64,000 nt of DNA from Marsupella aquatica (GCA_973895155.1 OZ316895.1:5022001-5086000); one strand, 5' to 3'; counted from the stretch's first letter, positions 11,349 to 21,990 are shown. Notes: a model not told the origin generated them from the letters alone. A program made the numbers and translations.

Positions 11349-11739
11349 TTCCTCTGCAATCCATCACTATTGCAATCTAGTGGAGCATTTTAACAAATAT
11401 GGAGACCCATTCACGGCCTCAATTTCAATTAAATCCTTTTGAGCAATAAAAAACATGTCCCCCAAACTATCTAGATTCACTAAAGTGTTCCCTAAACAAA
11501 TTCATTTACTAACCCGACCCAGCCTCCTGCAGGGGTAAGTATTCTGAAGGGGTTAGTATTGCTTCAGGAGACATAACTCAACCTCTGTTCTCGCTGGTAA
11601 TGGGACAAGTTAATAGAAAACATTTCAGACTACCAAAAAACAAAGGGAGAAATATCCCTCCAGCAAAAAGACCCCATCAAGGGAACAATAATAAAAAGCT
11701 GAATAAAAGAAATTCGGTGGACAGTGGACAAATCTTCCT

Positions 11740-11830
11740 CTTCTTGTCCGTTTTCTTTCTTGAGAGTCTTCTTGGGAAGGACCGAAGGACAGGGAGACGG
11801 ACCGTAAAGTGTGGCGGTGGGCCCGACTTT
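11740..11830 (+). promoter_or_regulatory. NBR1 upstream region with a motif block duplicated from ~1 kb upstream
   Basis: GACCGAAGGACAG at 11,780-11,792 also occurs at 10,745-10,757. In both places it follows a C/T-rich stretch and precedes GTAAAGT then a GGTGG(C)GGGCC-like segment. Within the proximal block, AAGGACCG and CGGTCCTT form an inverted pair (11,777-11,852). The repeated block may be a duplicated promoter segment or a decayed repeat. Its regulatory meaning is inference. Confidence 0.4.
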
Positions 11831-11894
11831 GGGGTGCGGTCCTTTACAACTCACCGCACGCTCCGGCGACTACTGTACCACACTGCTACTGTGG

Positions 11895-11901
11895 TTATAT
11901 A
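11895..11901 (+). promoter_or_regulatory. Candidate TATA box of NBR1
   Basis: TTATATA lies about 925 bp before the start codon and about 85 bp before a pyrimidine-rich tract, a typical arrangement for a plant leader. A transcription start near 11,925-11,935 would follow. Confidence 0.4.
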
Positions 11902-11980
11902 CCGTATTCTAGTCTTGCTTCGGCACCACGCCGTTCAGTTTCTTCGCCGGCTCGGTGGCTCGCTCGATCCATCCAGAGGC

Positions 11981-12016
11981 CTCCTCCTCTCCTCTCCTCT
12001 CCTCTCCCTCTCCTCT
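11981..12016 (+). repeat. (CTCCT)n pyrimidine tract in the NBR1 5' leader
   Basis: Near-perfect CTCCT/CTCTC pentamers lie just downstream of the putative transcription start. C/T-rich leaders are common in plants. A second simple block, (GATTGAGG/A)n, lies at 12,188-12,245. Confidence 0.8.
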
Positions 12017-12606
12017 TGCGTGCGGGCGCGGATCACTGGAACGCGCTTTGCCTCCACTATTTCTTCCTCTCGCGCACTGCTGCTGCTGCTGTTCTGCCTC
12101 GCCACGAGCTGCAGATCGATATCTTTTGTAGATACTCGCACAGCAATCAACTCCGTGGAGGACATCGTTTGTCGATAGATCGATCGGGGATTGATTGTGG
12201 ATTGAGAGATTGAGAACTGAGAGATTGAGGGATTGAGGGATTGACGGTTTCTGGTGGGTTGGTGGGTTGAAGAAAAACTGGAAGTGGTGAAGCCTAGCGT
12301 GCTCCCACTCCTCCTGGTGGTGGTGCTCTTCTTTCGGTCTGTTTGATTGGTCGCTCGTTCGAAGCTAGTAGCCGAGTGCGGTTTTGTGTCGTCGTTTTGT
12401 CGGAGGACGGGGTGGTCGGCTGATTTGGGCGCTTTGGATTTGCGAGTTTTTGGTTGGGGCTCTGTGGGAGAGACTGCTTTGGTCGCCGGTGGCTTATCGG
12501 AACGCTTGGTGTCCAAGTTGTTAGGTTCTGTCCTGGCGGAGAACTCCAGTAGCGGCTTATCGGAACGCTTTGGGTCTTGTTGCGCGATCTCTCGTCGTGT
12601 GGGAGG

Positions 12607-12803
12607 GTGAGGGTTGTGGAGTTTGCGGAACTTGTGTTGGTCGGTTCGTGATTAACTGTTGTTGGGATAGGGTTGTGTGTGGAGTTTTAGTCTGTTTGTT
12701 ACCGGGTTAGGGCTGTTTCGTTCGTTTTTGTGCTCATCGTTAGTTGGTGGAGCGTTTGTGCTCGTTTCTGTTGTAGTTGTTCGTTGATTCTTAAATTTTC
12801 CAG
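12607..12803 (+). other. Probable intron in the NBR1 5' untranslated region
   Basis: A strong acceptor, TTAAATTTTCCAG|G, ends at 12,803, twenty bases before the ATG. The best upstream donor is AGG|GTGAGG at 12,607, giving a T-rich intron of about 197 nt with branch-like TTAAC/TTGAT words. The acceptor is convincing; the donor is the best of several GT sites. Confidence 0.5.
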
Positions 12804-12822
12804 GGATCTGCTGTCTAGCGCC

Positions 12823-14979
12823 ATGGTGTATGTTATCAAAGTGAAGTATGGGGATATCCTTCGCCGGTTCACGTTCGAGAGCAAGCCTCGCGGGGAGGAT
12901 CTATCTTACTCCGTGCTGGAGAGCAGAATTCGGAGATTATTTGATCTCCCGGCTGAAAAACAGATTCGTGTGACCTACAATGATCGAGATAGTGACGTGA
13001 TTACTATGGCTGATGACCAGGATTTGGTGGATGCCTTGATCATGCAATCCTTGAATCCTCTGCGATTGTATGTGACTCCGATCGAACCTAAGAGCGTGGC
13101 TCTTGACGTTATTCCGGCTACTCCTGTTGCTGACTCTCAGCAGCGTGAAGTAGGAACGGAAGCTATTGAGTCCCCCTTGAAGCAGGTCTTGAAGGGACAG
13201 ATCCTGAAGGGATTGACTGTCTTCCAGGAAGGAGGTGCTTCAACTCCCCAAGATTTGGTGGAGCAAATTATGAAAGTTGTCACTACGCAGGTGACTGCTG
13301 CTGTGAAAGGTGCGGAGGCCAAGACCCGGTCGGTTGGCGAAGTCTTGTCTGGATTCACAGAGGCGACGAAGGCTGGGGTCGTACCGATCGCCGCGTTTCC
13401 TCTTCCTCGCCCCTCTGAAGCTTCGCCGTCTCCCACGAAGAGCGAGAGCAACGAAGCTGCAGAAACCAGGATTGCAACCCGCCTCGTTCACAACGGAGTA
13501 ACGTGCGATGTTTGCGGAATGTTCCCCATCGAGGGGACTAGATTCAAGTCCAAGAAGAAACATGACTACGACTTGTGCTCTAACTGCTTCAACAAGGCAG
13601 ACGACCAGGTCGAGTACGTCCGCATCGAGCGACCTTTATTTCGTCCTCGCCATCTTCATTCTGGAAGAATGCGATGCCCAGCTCTGTATGCTAATCACTA
13701 TCCAGGCAGGCATATGTCTATGCCTGGACCTTACACCAGCAGGCCTGCAGATCGGTGGCACCCGGGTCCATCGCAGCATATGGGGGCTGCCATGTATTCA
13801 GGGAAATTGGACTCGCGTTTTGTTGAGGATGTCACCATAATGGATGGTACTGAGATGGCCCCCGGAACTCGTTTCACCAAAATCTGGCGCTTGCGCAATA
13901 GTGGTAAGATACCTTGGGCTCCCCAAACCAAGCTTGTCCACGTCGGTGGCGATGAATTGGGCAGCGTTGATATCGTCCCGTTAGAGTTACCAGAGCACGG
14001 TCTCCTTCCTGAACAAGAGGTCGAAGCTGCCGTCGACCTTATTGCCCCCGTAAAACCGGGCCGTTATGTTTCCCATTGGCGCCTTGCGTCACCGTCAGGT
14101 CCGAAATTCGGGCATAGGGTGTGGGTCGTAATCCAGGTGGTGTCGAAGGAGAATGTGACTCCAGTAGTAGCAAATGAGTCTGCCGACAGTGATGCTGATA
14201 AATCACAGGAAGACGAAGTGACCGAAAAAACTTCGGTTCTCTCTGCTGCAACTTCATCTGGGTCACGAGAGGAGTTTGTGAAAGCCTCCCATGCAGCGGC
14301 TGGGCAGCCTGAGCGAGAGATCACATACCCCGAAGTGGACATGACAAGTAGTTTTGTTGATATTTTAGAACCATTTTCTGGCCTTAAGATTTCTGAGATG
14401 GAAAGGGACATCGAAGTGAGAGAGGAAGGCCTTGTCGCTATCCCTGAATTAAAGGTGGAGTTACCAACTGAGAATGTTGTACAGGCCGAGGTAGCTGCAG
14501 TTGAGAACAGTGAGTTAGGAGGAGGATTTTCAATGGTGGAGATGCCACCGAATGGAATTCATGTGGTCAATTCTGTTCCTACCACACCAAGAGAAGAGGG
14601 CGAGGCATCTCTTGTCAGTAACCAGGTGGAGAAGGTAGAAGTTAAGAAGGAAGAAGAAAGCGTCGATGAAGAGTTGACGACTCCAGAACGTTTGTCGGTG
14701 AAGTTAGAGGCAATGGGCTTCAGCGATAGGAAATTGAATGTGGAGCTGTTGGTCAGAAATAAGCTCGATCTACGTCGGACATTAGATGATTTGTTCGCTG
14801 CGGCAGAGTGGGATCCGATTCTCGAGGAGCTTGAGGAGATGGGATTTTATGATACTGAGATGAACCGTCGCCTCATGTTCAAGAACAACGGGTCTGTGAA
14901 GCGTGTGGTGAAAGAGCTGGTGCAAATGTATAAGGAACCTGCCGATCAAGGGAAAGCGAAGGGTGTGGTCATTGAGTAA
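12823..14979 (+). CDS. NBR1: NBR1/Joka2 selective autophagy receptor
   Basis: The product is a 718-residue cargo receptor that links ubiquitinated cytosolic aggregates to Atg8 on the phagophore. Domains in order: PB1 at residues 1-85 (basic cluster around K6, R14 and R15; acidic OPCA segment YNDRDSDVITMADDQDL at 52-68), which mediates self-polymerisation; ZZ zinc finger ~222-265 (CDVC at 228-231, CSNC at 252-255); FW domain ~328-440 with its four Trp at 355, 365, 419 and 434; an acidic, low-complexity linker; UBA1 ~620-658 (MGF 631-633); and UBA2 ~667-704 (MGF 673-675). The AIM WDPI lies at 663-666, the position known in Arabidopsis NBR1. Length is close to the ~700 residues usual for plants. 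The ATG at 12,823 is chosen because PB1 begins there, its context is GCCATGG, and the upstream in-frame extension has no ATG and crosses the splice acceptor. No intron interrupts the coding frame. Confidence 0.96.
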   Translation: MVYVIKVKYGDILRRFTFESKPRGEDLSYSVLESRIRRLFDLPAEKQIRVTYNDRDSDVITMADDQDLVDALIMQSLNPLRLYVTPIEPKSVALDVIPATPVADSQQREVGTEAIESPLKQVLKGQILKGLTVFQEGGASTPQDLVEQIMKVVTTQVTAAVKGAEAKTRSVGEVLSGFTEATKAGVVPIAAFPLPRPSEASPSPTKSESNEAAETRIATRLVHNGVTCDVCGMFPIEGTRFKSKKKHDYDLCSNCFNKADDQVEYVRIERPLFRPRHLHSGRMRCPALYANHYPGRHMSMPGPYTSRPADRWHPGPSQHMGAAMYSGKLDSRFVEDVTIMDGTEMAPGTRFTKIWRLRNSGKIPWAPQTKLVHVGGDELGSVDIVPLELPEHGLLPEQEVEAAVDLIAPVKPGRYVSHWRLASPSGPKFGHRVWVVIQVVSKENVTPVVANESADSDADKSQEDEVTEKTSVLSAATSSGSREEFVKASHAAAGQPEREITYPEVDMTSSFVDILEPFSGLKISEMERDIEVREEGLVAIPELKVELPTENVVQAEVAAVENSELGGGFSMVEMPPNGIHVVNSVPTTPREEGEASLVSNQVEKVEVKKEEESVDEELTTPERLSVKLEAMGFSDRKLNVELLVRNKLDLRRTLDDLFAAAEWDPILEELEEMGFYDTEMNRRLMFKNNGSVKRVVKELVQMYKEPADQGKAKGVVIE

Positions 14980-15135
14980 ATTTCGTTCTCAAATGTCCTA
15001 GAGTTCGTCTCTCAGACGTTCTTGCTATCAGTAAGTTGTTCTGTAGGTAGCAGCAGATCTATGGGTGGACTCTGTATATATCCTCGGGGACACTCCATAC
15101 ATAGATTTAACTTCGAAGTATGAAAAGTTAACATC

Positions 15136-15141
15136 AATAAA
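15136..15141 (+). terminator. Polyadenylation signal of NBR1
   Basis: AATAAA lies 157 bp after the stop codon and is preceded by TGTA-type far-upstream elements (about 15,042 and 15,072). It is followed by a T-rich stretch. Cleavage near 15,155-15,165 is expected. Confidence 0.7.
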
Positions 15142-15477
15142 AAGTTTTTCCAGGATTATTTCTCAAAGGGTCTTTGAGGGGATGTTCACTGAAACACTCA
15201 ATTTTGGAAGTTTCTTTCCTATCATGTCATAGTTATCGAGATATTTCTATCAGTAGTAGATATCCTTTTTCTGTTTAGCTTTCTTTATTGTGATGGAGAT
15301 ATGCAAAGTAGTCCTTTCCATGTGGGTGAAGTGCAGATACATAACGGATTGTGATTATTACGTAAGGTAGACTAGCACATCCGGAAGCTGAAATATCACT
15401 CTCTTATGGAGGTTACCGGTGGTATAGTTGTGATGCATATCTCTACTCAGGTAGAGGAATTGACCAGGATCTTCAAC

Positions 15478-15730
15478 TTATGCGATCCGCTGTGTGTGCC
15501 TGTGAACTGGATGCGAAGTAAACCAACCACTGCTTAATACGGGGAAGTCGGGATAGCTGGGCAATGACTCCACACCTCTACTAAACTGTTGCATCTCTGG
15601 TGGATGACTCGTTACGTGTGCCTCTAACCTGGATGGGAAGTAAACCAATCAAAGCTTACTACGTTCTAGCCGGGGTAGCTCAACAATGACTCCAAAATTC
15701 TAGAATGCTGTTGCTACTTTGGTGTATGCC
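15478..15730. repeat. Diverged tandem duplication, ~122-bp period
   Basis: Two copies share GTGTGCCT, CTGGATG-GAAGTAAACCAA, a GG(G)TAGCT segment, CAATGACTCCA and a GTTGC-C-T-TGGTG ending. The first begins near 15,490 and the second near 15,613. No coding frame is conserved. It lies 0.3-0.6 kb downstream of the NBR1 poly(A) site. Confidence 0.65.
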
Positions 15731-16393
15731 TGACCAATGAGTACCCGAAAGCGTACCATCCTGGCCGTTAGTGGGAGGGATGCGTTAAGTGTCGATGTAG
15801 AGTTGACTACTAAGAATGCATGACTCCATATGACAGATGTCTGGCCTGCACGTGATAACATTGATTGTACTTACTACTAGAGTTTTGTCTTATCGATCAC
15901 TAGCGGTTCACTTCGTACGAGAGCTTTGGCAATATTTTATTAGAATTTTCCACAGATCCTGCGCTTGCTGCTGTTATGCATGACAGTTCCCGAGGAAATG
16001 TCTTGGCGAGCCTCCACTAACTGTAAATCCATTGGCAATAATGCTAGCAAGAAAATTTTGATTTTATGGAGGAATGTTATGTGGTACTCGTTTATTGGAG
16101 TGGCTTACATCGAGTGGCCAGCATAGGATTAGTCTTACCTATACCGAAAAGATTCTTATTCCTGTGTCAGTTCAATCATTTATTTTCGTGTTGAGAAATT
16201 TCCGTCCCTAAGCTCAGTCAAGATTTCCAACTCTGATGCACAACGGGTAGTCCAAATTCTCTTCCATGACTCGAATTTAACACTGCTCTCTATGTATGAA
16301 GTTCGCCAGAACTGATAGCTGCTCCGATCGGTACACCAATCAGCTGTTTGTTTATGTCAACAATGCAAGATAGTTGAATCGATTCTGTTACAG

Positions 16394-17010
16394 CTAGTAG
16401 GTCTTGTAACTGGTAATGCCGGGCTCGATTTCTTGCAGAGCCCCTTCAACATGGCCATTATTACACGCCGTTATCACGCAGGGCATCAATCAGAATGTTA
16501 TAGGTCACTGACTTTGGTTTATGCAAGAAGTGTAGACGATTCTTTCCTTCCTTATATAAATGAGTAAGCAGATAATGTTTCCCTCCTTTCACCAGCGATT
16601 GGACCAAAGCATTACAAGTGACAGTAGTTGAGTTACTATTTGCATCCCGGGCAGGTTGCATGTAACTGAAAACCGCTGAAGCTTCATCATACCGTTTTGC
16701 TTTTTCGTAGGCAATGACCATCGCAGCGAATCTGTACTGGTCAGGCTTACAATTGTCGAGCGACATTGCCTGTAAGTGGGTATCCGCACGTCACGTCCCA
16801 TACCTAGAAGCACAGAAGATGACGGTTGATCTTCAACATACATCAACAGAGAGCGCTTAGCACTGACCATTGCAGTAAAATGTGTACTGGTCAGGCTTGC
16901 AATTTTCGTGCAACATTTCCTGGAAGTGGGTGGGCACACGCACGTCACGTCCTACACCTAGAAGCACAGAAGATGATGGTTGATCTTCAATACACATCGA
17001 CACAAGAGTG
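16394..17010 (-). pseudogene. Pentatricopeptide repeat (PPR) gene fragment, broken
   Basis: An open stretch of 101 codons at 16,461-16,766 reads through PPR-like motifs: CKPDQYRFAAMVIAYEKAKR then YDEASAVFSYMQ, a TVTCNALVQSLVKGG segment, and KPKSVTYNILIDALRDNG. PPR proteins bind organellar RNA through such ~35-residue helical pairs. The gene is broken. Upstream in frame there is a TGA. After DNG an 8-bp insertion brings in a stop, while the next frame continues as NGHVEGALQEIEPG. The start of the fragment is tandemly duplicated at 16,865-17,010, where HFQEMLHENCKPDQYTF is still readable. No initiating exon or full PPR array is present, so this is a relic, probably from an ectopic duplication. 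Confidence 0.72.
16700..17010. repeat. ~165-bp tandem duplication within the PPR relic
   Basis: The segment from TGTACTGGTCAGGCTT through CTAGAAGCACAGAAGATGA and GGTTGATCTTCAA occurs twice, from about 16,732 and about 16,897, with roughly 85% identity by eye. Confidence 0.8.
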
Positions 17011-17039
17011 CTGAGATTTGACATACTGGGACGATTGAA

Positions 17040-17183
17040 TCATTGTACCGACCTCGCCTCAAGTCACTCAGAAAAAAAATTGAGTATTCACTGCACCGAC
17101 CATGACGTGAGGCTTGAGAAAGAAGAGTTTATAATCACTGCACTGACCTTGCCGTCAGGCTTTGAGAAGGAGGAGTTTCGTTC
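17040..17183. repeat. 48-bp tandem repeat, 3 degenerate units
   Basis: Units begin TCACTGCACCGACC (17,088) and TCACTGCACTGACC (17,136), preceded by a more diverged unit from about 17,040. Each ends in GAGAAGGAGGAGTTT-like sequence. Confidence 0.65.
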
Positions 17184-17922
17184 CTACACGTTCTGTGGTC
17201 CTTTAATTCGTCACTGAGTTCACCGTCAGAACTTTTAACAACAAGCGTTCAGTTATGTGTATGCCGTGGAAAACGATGGATCCCAAACGACGAAAATCAG
17301 CAGAATGAGCAGAGCTTTGTAACGATGGAAGAAATTATTTATTTTCCATGTGGTGCAAATTGAAGTACAGTAATAAAAACCTGATCGAAAACTCAGCCAG
17401 AAACACCAACCCCAGACAATTGCAGGATGTACAAGTTTTCCATCTCGCTGGGCAAGTACCTTGTGTATGATTTGCCAAATAGAGCTCCGAGTGCCAGCAT
17501 CGTAGTAGATTACCAACTTGTAATTACCGGTCAGTCATCTGCCAACAACGTCACAATGATAGTGCTCAAACATATCTAGCTCGGATTGATGCTCACAGCT
17601 AGAAAGCGAGGTGAGAAACAATGACAAATCCTGTCACACTTTAGAAAACAGTAATACAGAGTACACAAAATACTTTACCGTAAGCAAATGGAGGCAATGG
17701 CGAGAGCATTGGGGACGTTTTGGCAACATGCTCATTTTGTAATCAAAACATTTTACTGTAAGCATGAAATGAGTCAGTTTCAAATTGGGCAAATGTCATA
17801 GGCGAGTTGCATCCTGTTCTAGTCATGGGGATGATAATTATGAAAGCATCAGTCTTTTGATTTCAACTAAAAATTATTATACCATACACACAATATGCGC
17901 GCTGTTGTTTGGCTAAATATCT

Positions 17923-18076
17923 GAGGTATGTGCTTGATTGACCCCCAAACCAAGCTTTTCTTCCCAACCAACCTCATGATATTTTGGGTATGTTTATTTA
18001 AGATCTATCAAGGTCTATGAACAGTCCGGATCACTCACACGTCCCATCACATTGGGGTGCATTGAGCACATACCTC
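17923..18076. mobile_element. Short MITE-like element with ~24-bp inverted ends (family R4)
   Basis: GAGGTATGTGCTTGATTGAC at the left is matched in inverse by GTGCATTGAGCACATACCTC at the right; both ends reach an ACCCC block. The body (GATATTTTGGGTATGTT ... GGATCACTCA) resembles two segments at 62.1-62.3 and 62.7-62.8 kb. It encodes nothing. No clear target duplication is visible. Confidence 0.5.
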
Positions 18077-18989
18077 CAAACTATCCCATAGTGAAGTGGG
18101 GCTGGACGAATTGGCTCCACTCCCATCCCCCTATTTGCTGCCAATCCCTCCTGGTGACAGATTACCACCATGATGTAGACATTTGACCACAGTGGAACAA
18201 CGGCGTCTAGTTACCCTTTGGCACCATTGGCTGACATCCTCCAAGTCCCAGAGACTGTATCTGCAGAGAAGCACGCAAGACTTGATCTGCCACACTTCAG
18301 TCGTCACATGTAGAGCATGCATGCCAACATTCTTTTAGTGACCAAAAATTGCCAAACTAAATTCCACCTCACTGAAAAGTATTGGCCAGACCTTTTGTCG
18401 TAATAAGCCAATTTCTCACCTAGCCACAGACCCCTTTAGCATGGATCTGACCGTTTTACTATTCAAGCGATCCACAACAAGAGAAGTAAGCAACCATCAG
18501 TTGGATAGACTCAAATTGCATAGACTCAAATTCAATAATTTGATAGTGATTACATAACAAACAAACTGCATGACTCAAATTCTTTGAATAATTTAAAAGC
18601 TAGTTCTAACTAATGAGCCTCTAACAGCCACAACAAAGGGGTCGTGCTCTTCAAAAGACTGCTCAATTATTTTGCCTATGGGAACATTAGAATTCTCCTG
18701 CAGGGTCCCCCATTCACTTCCCATCATAGGATCCTAGTACTCATATTTTTTTAATTTTTCATTGCGATTTCTTAACAAATATGACCTTGTTTTAGAAGCA
18801 CTTTTATCTGGAACATAGATCTTGGCTCAGATCTTGGTAAGATTTACATTTTGAGCCATTGATAGACTGCTCCCTTTGTTGCATACCATCGCTATACCCC
18901 CTAATTTCCAAGAAGGTATATATATTCAGGAAGGGGATCATGATTGAGAGGTTGCTAGTTGCACCATCATTAGCTCCCGGTTGGCTTGA

Positions 18990-19430
18990 TTGATTGCAAT
19001 GCTATCAAGAAATCTATGTGTCACATCTTCAACGGAGGCACAAGCCAAAGCTTATGGTCCCAATTAGAAACACATTGCCCGCCAAGATGTCTTGTTCAAT
19101 GCCTTGGTGGAGCAAGGTACTCCTCTAAGTTGGACCTTGGGACATGATACTAGCTACCCAGATTGGCTGAAGGCCATATGAGTATCTGATGGCCATCAGG
19201 ACCTGGTTTGGGTCGACCTATGAGTTCTTAGTGACACCTTTTGGCTTATCTAATGCTCCAACCATATCATGATCATGCTCAATCATGAATAGTGTCTTCC
19301 ACAATGTGCTTCATCCAGGGGTGGTTGTATTTTTGGATGATATCTTGCTTTATGGGAAGACTCTCAATGAGCATACTTACCTGGTACTGTAGGAGATGTT
19401 CAAGAGGCATGTTGAGGGCGGGGTTGAAGG
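18990..19430 (+). pseudogene. Decayed Ty3/gypsy reverse transcriptase fragment
   Basis: Conserved RT blocks are readable across frames. DCNAIKKS stands in place of the usual DYRALNK. GGARYSSKLDLGT follows, then STYEFLVTPFGLSNAP, and finally VVVFLDDILLYGKTLNEH, which carries the catalytic FLDD box (usually YLDD). Several stop codons and at least one frameshift separate the blocks, and an insertion lies in the N-terminal part. The fragment is on the opposite strand from the element at the left edge and far more decayed. The family assignment is firm; the element is dead. Confidence 0.78.
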
Positions 19431-19470
19431 ACGGCCTTGCCTTCACCTCACCACTGTCTATCACAAAGGT

Positions 19471-19831
19471 CTTAGCCTGGGTCTCACTATATGGAGGTGT
19501 CCCCATCACCTGCAACATTTTGAGGCGTACAAAATGCGTACCCATCACAAGGCCCTATTGTCAAATACCTCGGTCGCGTACCCACCGCGTACACATTTTT
19601 CTCCCTATAAGAATGAAATGTTCTTGGAACCCTGCTTGGAATATTCCAACATTTAATTTAAAATCTCTAATGTTCTTATGAGTCCCAAAATTGGATCTAG
19701 AAGACCCTAACATTAAAGTTCTTTCCAGAAAATTCTAAAATATTCCCTTAATTAATCAGAACCAATATTTAAATGACCCTAATTTGTTTAGTTGCAATGA
19801 TGTGCCAGTTTGTGGAAGTGAAACCCCTAAG
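19471..19831. mobile_element. hAT-like MITE (family R3), complete, with 8-bp target duplication
   Basis: The 361-bp element begins CTTAGCCTGGGTCTCAC and ends GTGAAACCCCTAAG, so the termini are inverted repeats (CTTAG...GGGTYTCAC). It is flanked by the exact 8-mer ACAAAGGT at 19,463-19,470 and 19,832-19,839. An 8-bp duplication is the hallmark of hAT insertion. It has no coding capacity. Related copies lie at 47.9-48.1 kb and 61.08-61.36 kb. It sits 40 bp beyond the RT relic. Confidence 0.82.
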
Positions 19832-19839
19832 ACAAAGGT

Positions 19840-21436
19840 TTTGCATTGACCATAGCTATGGACCTTGAGCTCCAAAGTTTTGAACAAGCTGGAAGTAAGT
19901 TGCTGTAAAAAACTGTAGTCCAACTTTTGGCCAGCAGCTCTGTTGTGCACTAACTGGATGGTATGAACCCCTTGTCAGTTATGCCGCATATATGCTCATG
20001 TGCAAACTTGACATAACAACCCTTACCTTTCCAGGCAAACTAAATTTTGAGGGCTGAGTGAATGTTCTTATAAGCGGGCAATAATAAAATGGACCCTAAT
20101 GTTCATCCCAAATCTTTGGAAGTCTTCCCTTGTTTGTGACCCTTTAAATGACCTAGGCTCTCTAGGCTTATTAATACTTTATCCCATATAATGCATCCCT
20201 TTGTCAAATACGAGACCCCTGGAGAGGGAATTGACCGACGCTAAAGAATGAGCAGACAAGGAGAATTCAATATGATTGAATATGCAAGGAGAATCCTCCT
20301 TCCATCTTGCCTTCCATTGGGCCAACTAAGGTTGTATTGGCTCCATACTGGACAAAGAGTTCAGTTATGTCATGTGCACCATCTCCTTAAACATGGATTT
20401 CCCTTTCCTCTCTTGAAATGTTGTAGTTTGAGTTCAAGCAACTCATACATGATAGCTTGTGCTTTATCATAGGAAGCTAGACCAAACTGCAGTGTCCATA
20501 TGGGTGGTAATGTCAATGTGACAAGGGATTTTGCACTTAATGCTTGCCAACGGATCATTTAAGTGTCCTAATGTTCAAATGACAAATTTCTTTTGTTCAA
20601 ACTTATTGATTAATTTTATTTCTCACGCTAAAGAAAGTTTCTGCTTGAATGAACCAGTGAGAGCATTTTCACATGTGAAATTCTAACGGATCGATCAGGC
20701 AGTCAGGTTTTTTTTTTACTATTTAACGGGCTATTTAAAGAAAAGCATTATCATGAATCTTATTCCAAAGTGAATGATGTAAGTTTCAAGACGGCCCACA
20801 GGTGCATGTATTTGTATAGTCCATCCATTCAAAGCATGTTGTCAAAACGTTGTAGTCCACTGGAACACTTCTAGAAGGTAATAAATGGCCATGCACTACT
20901 CAGATTGATAGGGTCATTGGTAACAAATAGAAGACAGTACGTAATTCTCCTCTCATACACCATGGCTTTAACTGAGTTTCTTCCAACTTTAATCAGCGCA
21001 TAACTTGACTTTTATTTCATCCTTTTTCTGTCCCATACTGGACAAGGAGAATTCTAGTAGCAAATGAGCTCAGCGATCTATATCCCTGTTTTCACCACTT
21101 TAAGTACACACTCCTCTCCTTAAGATTTGACCTGTTTGCACCACTGTTTAATTACCAAAGTTTTATATTATGTGCACTTGAAATTCCATGTGCACCAAAG
21201 TTGTACATAACGTGCTAAATTAATTGTTTCTTGTGTAACAATTTTCAAGATCTTAAACTAAGGTGGACGGCACATACTCAACATAGCTATGTCAATATTT
21301 TTTCTTATAGCACTTTGAGCTTACACTCAGCCCATTGAGGCAGAAGTCCTGGACTACATATATACCTGCATATATACTCACTGCACCTGGCCAATCGGTG
21401 ACTCCATGCCTAGGCTGCTGTGTATACAGTCTACCG
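19840..21436. other. Intergenic, no gene recognised
   Basis: Short frames only. Two CCATACTGGACAA words occur (20,343 and 21,032) in similar settings, each near GGAGAATTC, suggesting an old diverged repeat. A T9 homopolymer lies at about 20,707. Confidence 0.35.
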
Positions 21437-21990
21437 TGCATAAGTGCACCATGTATAAGTGCACTCTGTGGGTAATTGCAGGTTGGTTGTGTTATCCCCT
21501 AATATTAGAGCATTTTTCTTTGTAAATGCACCAAAAATTTCTCCCTGTGTAAGTGCTTGAGTGCTCCAGGTTGAAATCACGAAAAGACAAATACACAAGC
21601 ACATTGTGGAGTATAATTAACAGTGCACATGCATTAGTCAATTAGTGCAACACATATGTTAGAAGCATTTATTGATAAGTGCAGGGAACTACACAGGGTA
21701 GTTTCATGCACTTATCCATTCAAATCATGCACTATGAGGATTCAGGGTATGAGGAGTCCATTGCATATGACCAAGATATTTGCAGAAGTGCATAAGTGAT
21801 CTCACATGCACTTTTGGAAAGTGCAACATGCACATATAGAGGAGTGCATAAATGATTTCCATGCACTTATACCGTATTGCACAAAGTGGATAAATGCAGG
21901 TTTTGGGTTTTCTTCCCGAGAGCCTGGACCTAGACAAGGGAGACTGTATCGTGCACTTGGGTCTAGACTGGTGTGCGATGCACTTGCATA
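21437..21990. repeat. Cluster of TGCAC / AAGTGCA words in both orientations
   Basis: About fifteen to twenty copies of AAGTGCA, TGCACTT or GTGCAT occur in 550 bp, for example GTGCATAAGTGCACC at 21,437, CATGCACTTATCC at 21,706 and CATGCACTTATACC at 21,862. Several are embedded in CATGCA, the core of the RY element bound by plant B3 factors. They have no fixed period, so this is a motif cluster and not a simple tandem repeat. Confidence 0.55.

Noticed and set aside
11600-12610. Open frames of 192 codons (+) and 193 codons (-) over the NBR1 promoter and leader
   Set aside because: They cover the TATA-like box, the (CTCCT)n tract and the (GATTGAGG)n repeat. Their length comes from low complexity, and they show no domain.
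12730-12822. 31-codon N-terminal extension of NBR1
   Set aside because: It begins at a GTG, crosses a strong splice acceptor at 12,803, and the PB1 domain starts exactly at the ATG at 12,823.
13137-14411. Antisense frames of 104-115 codons within NBR1
   Set aside because: They are shadows of the NBR1 coding sequence on the opposite strand.
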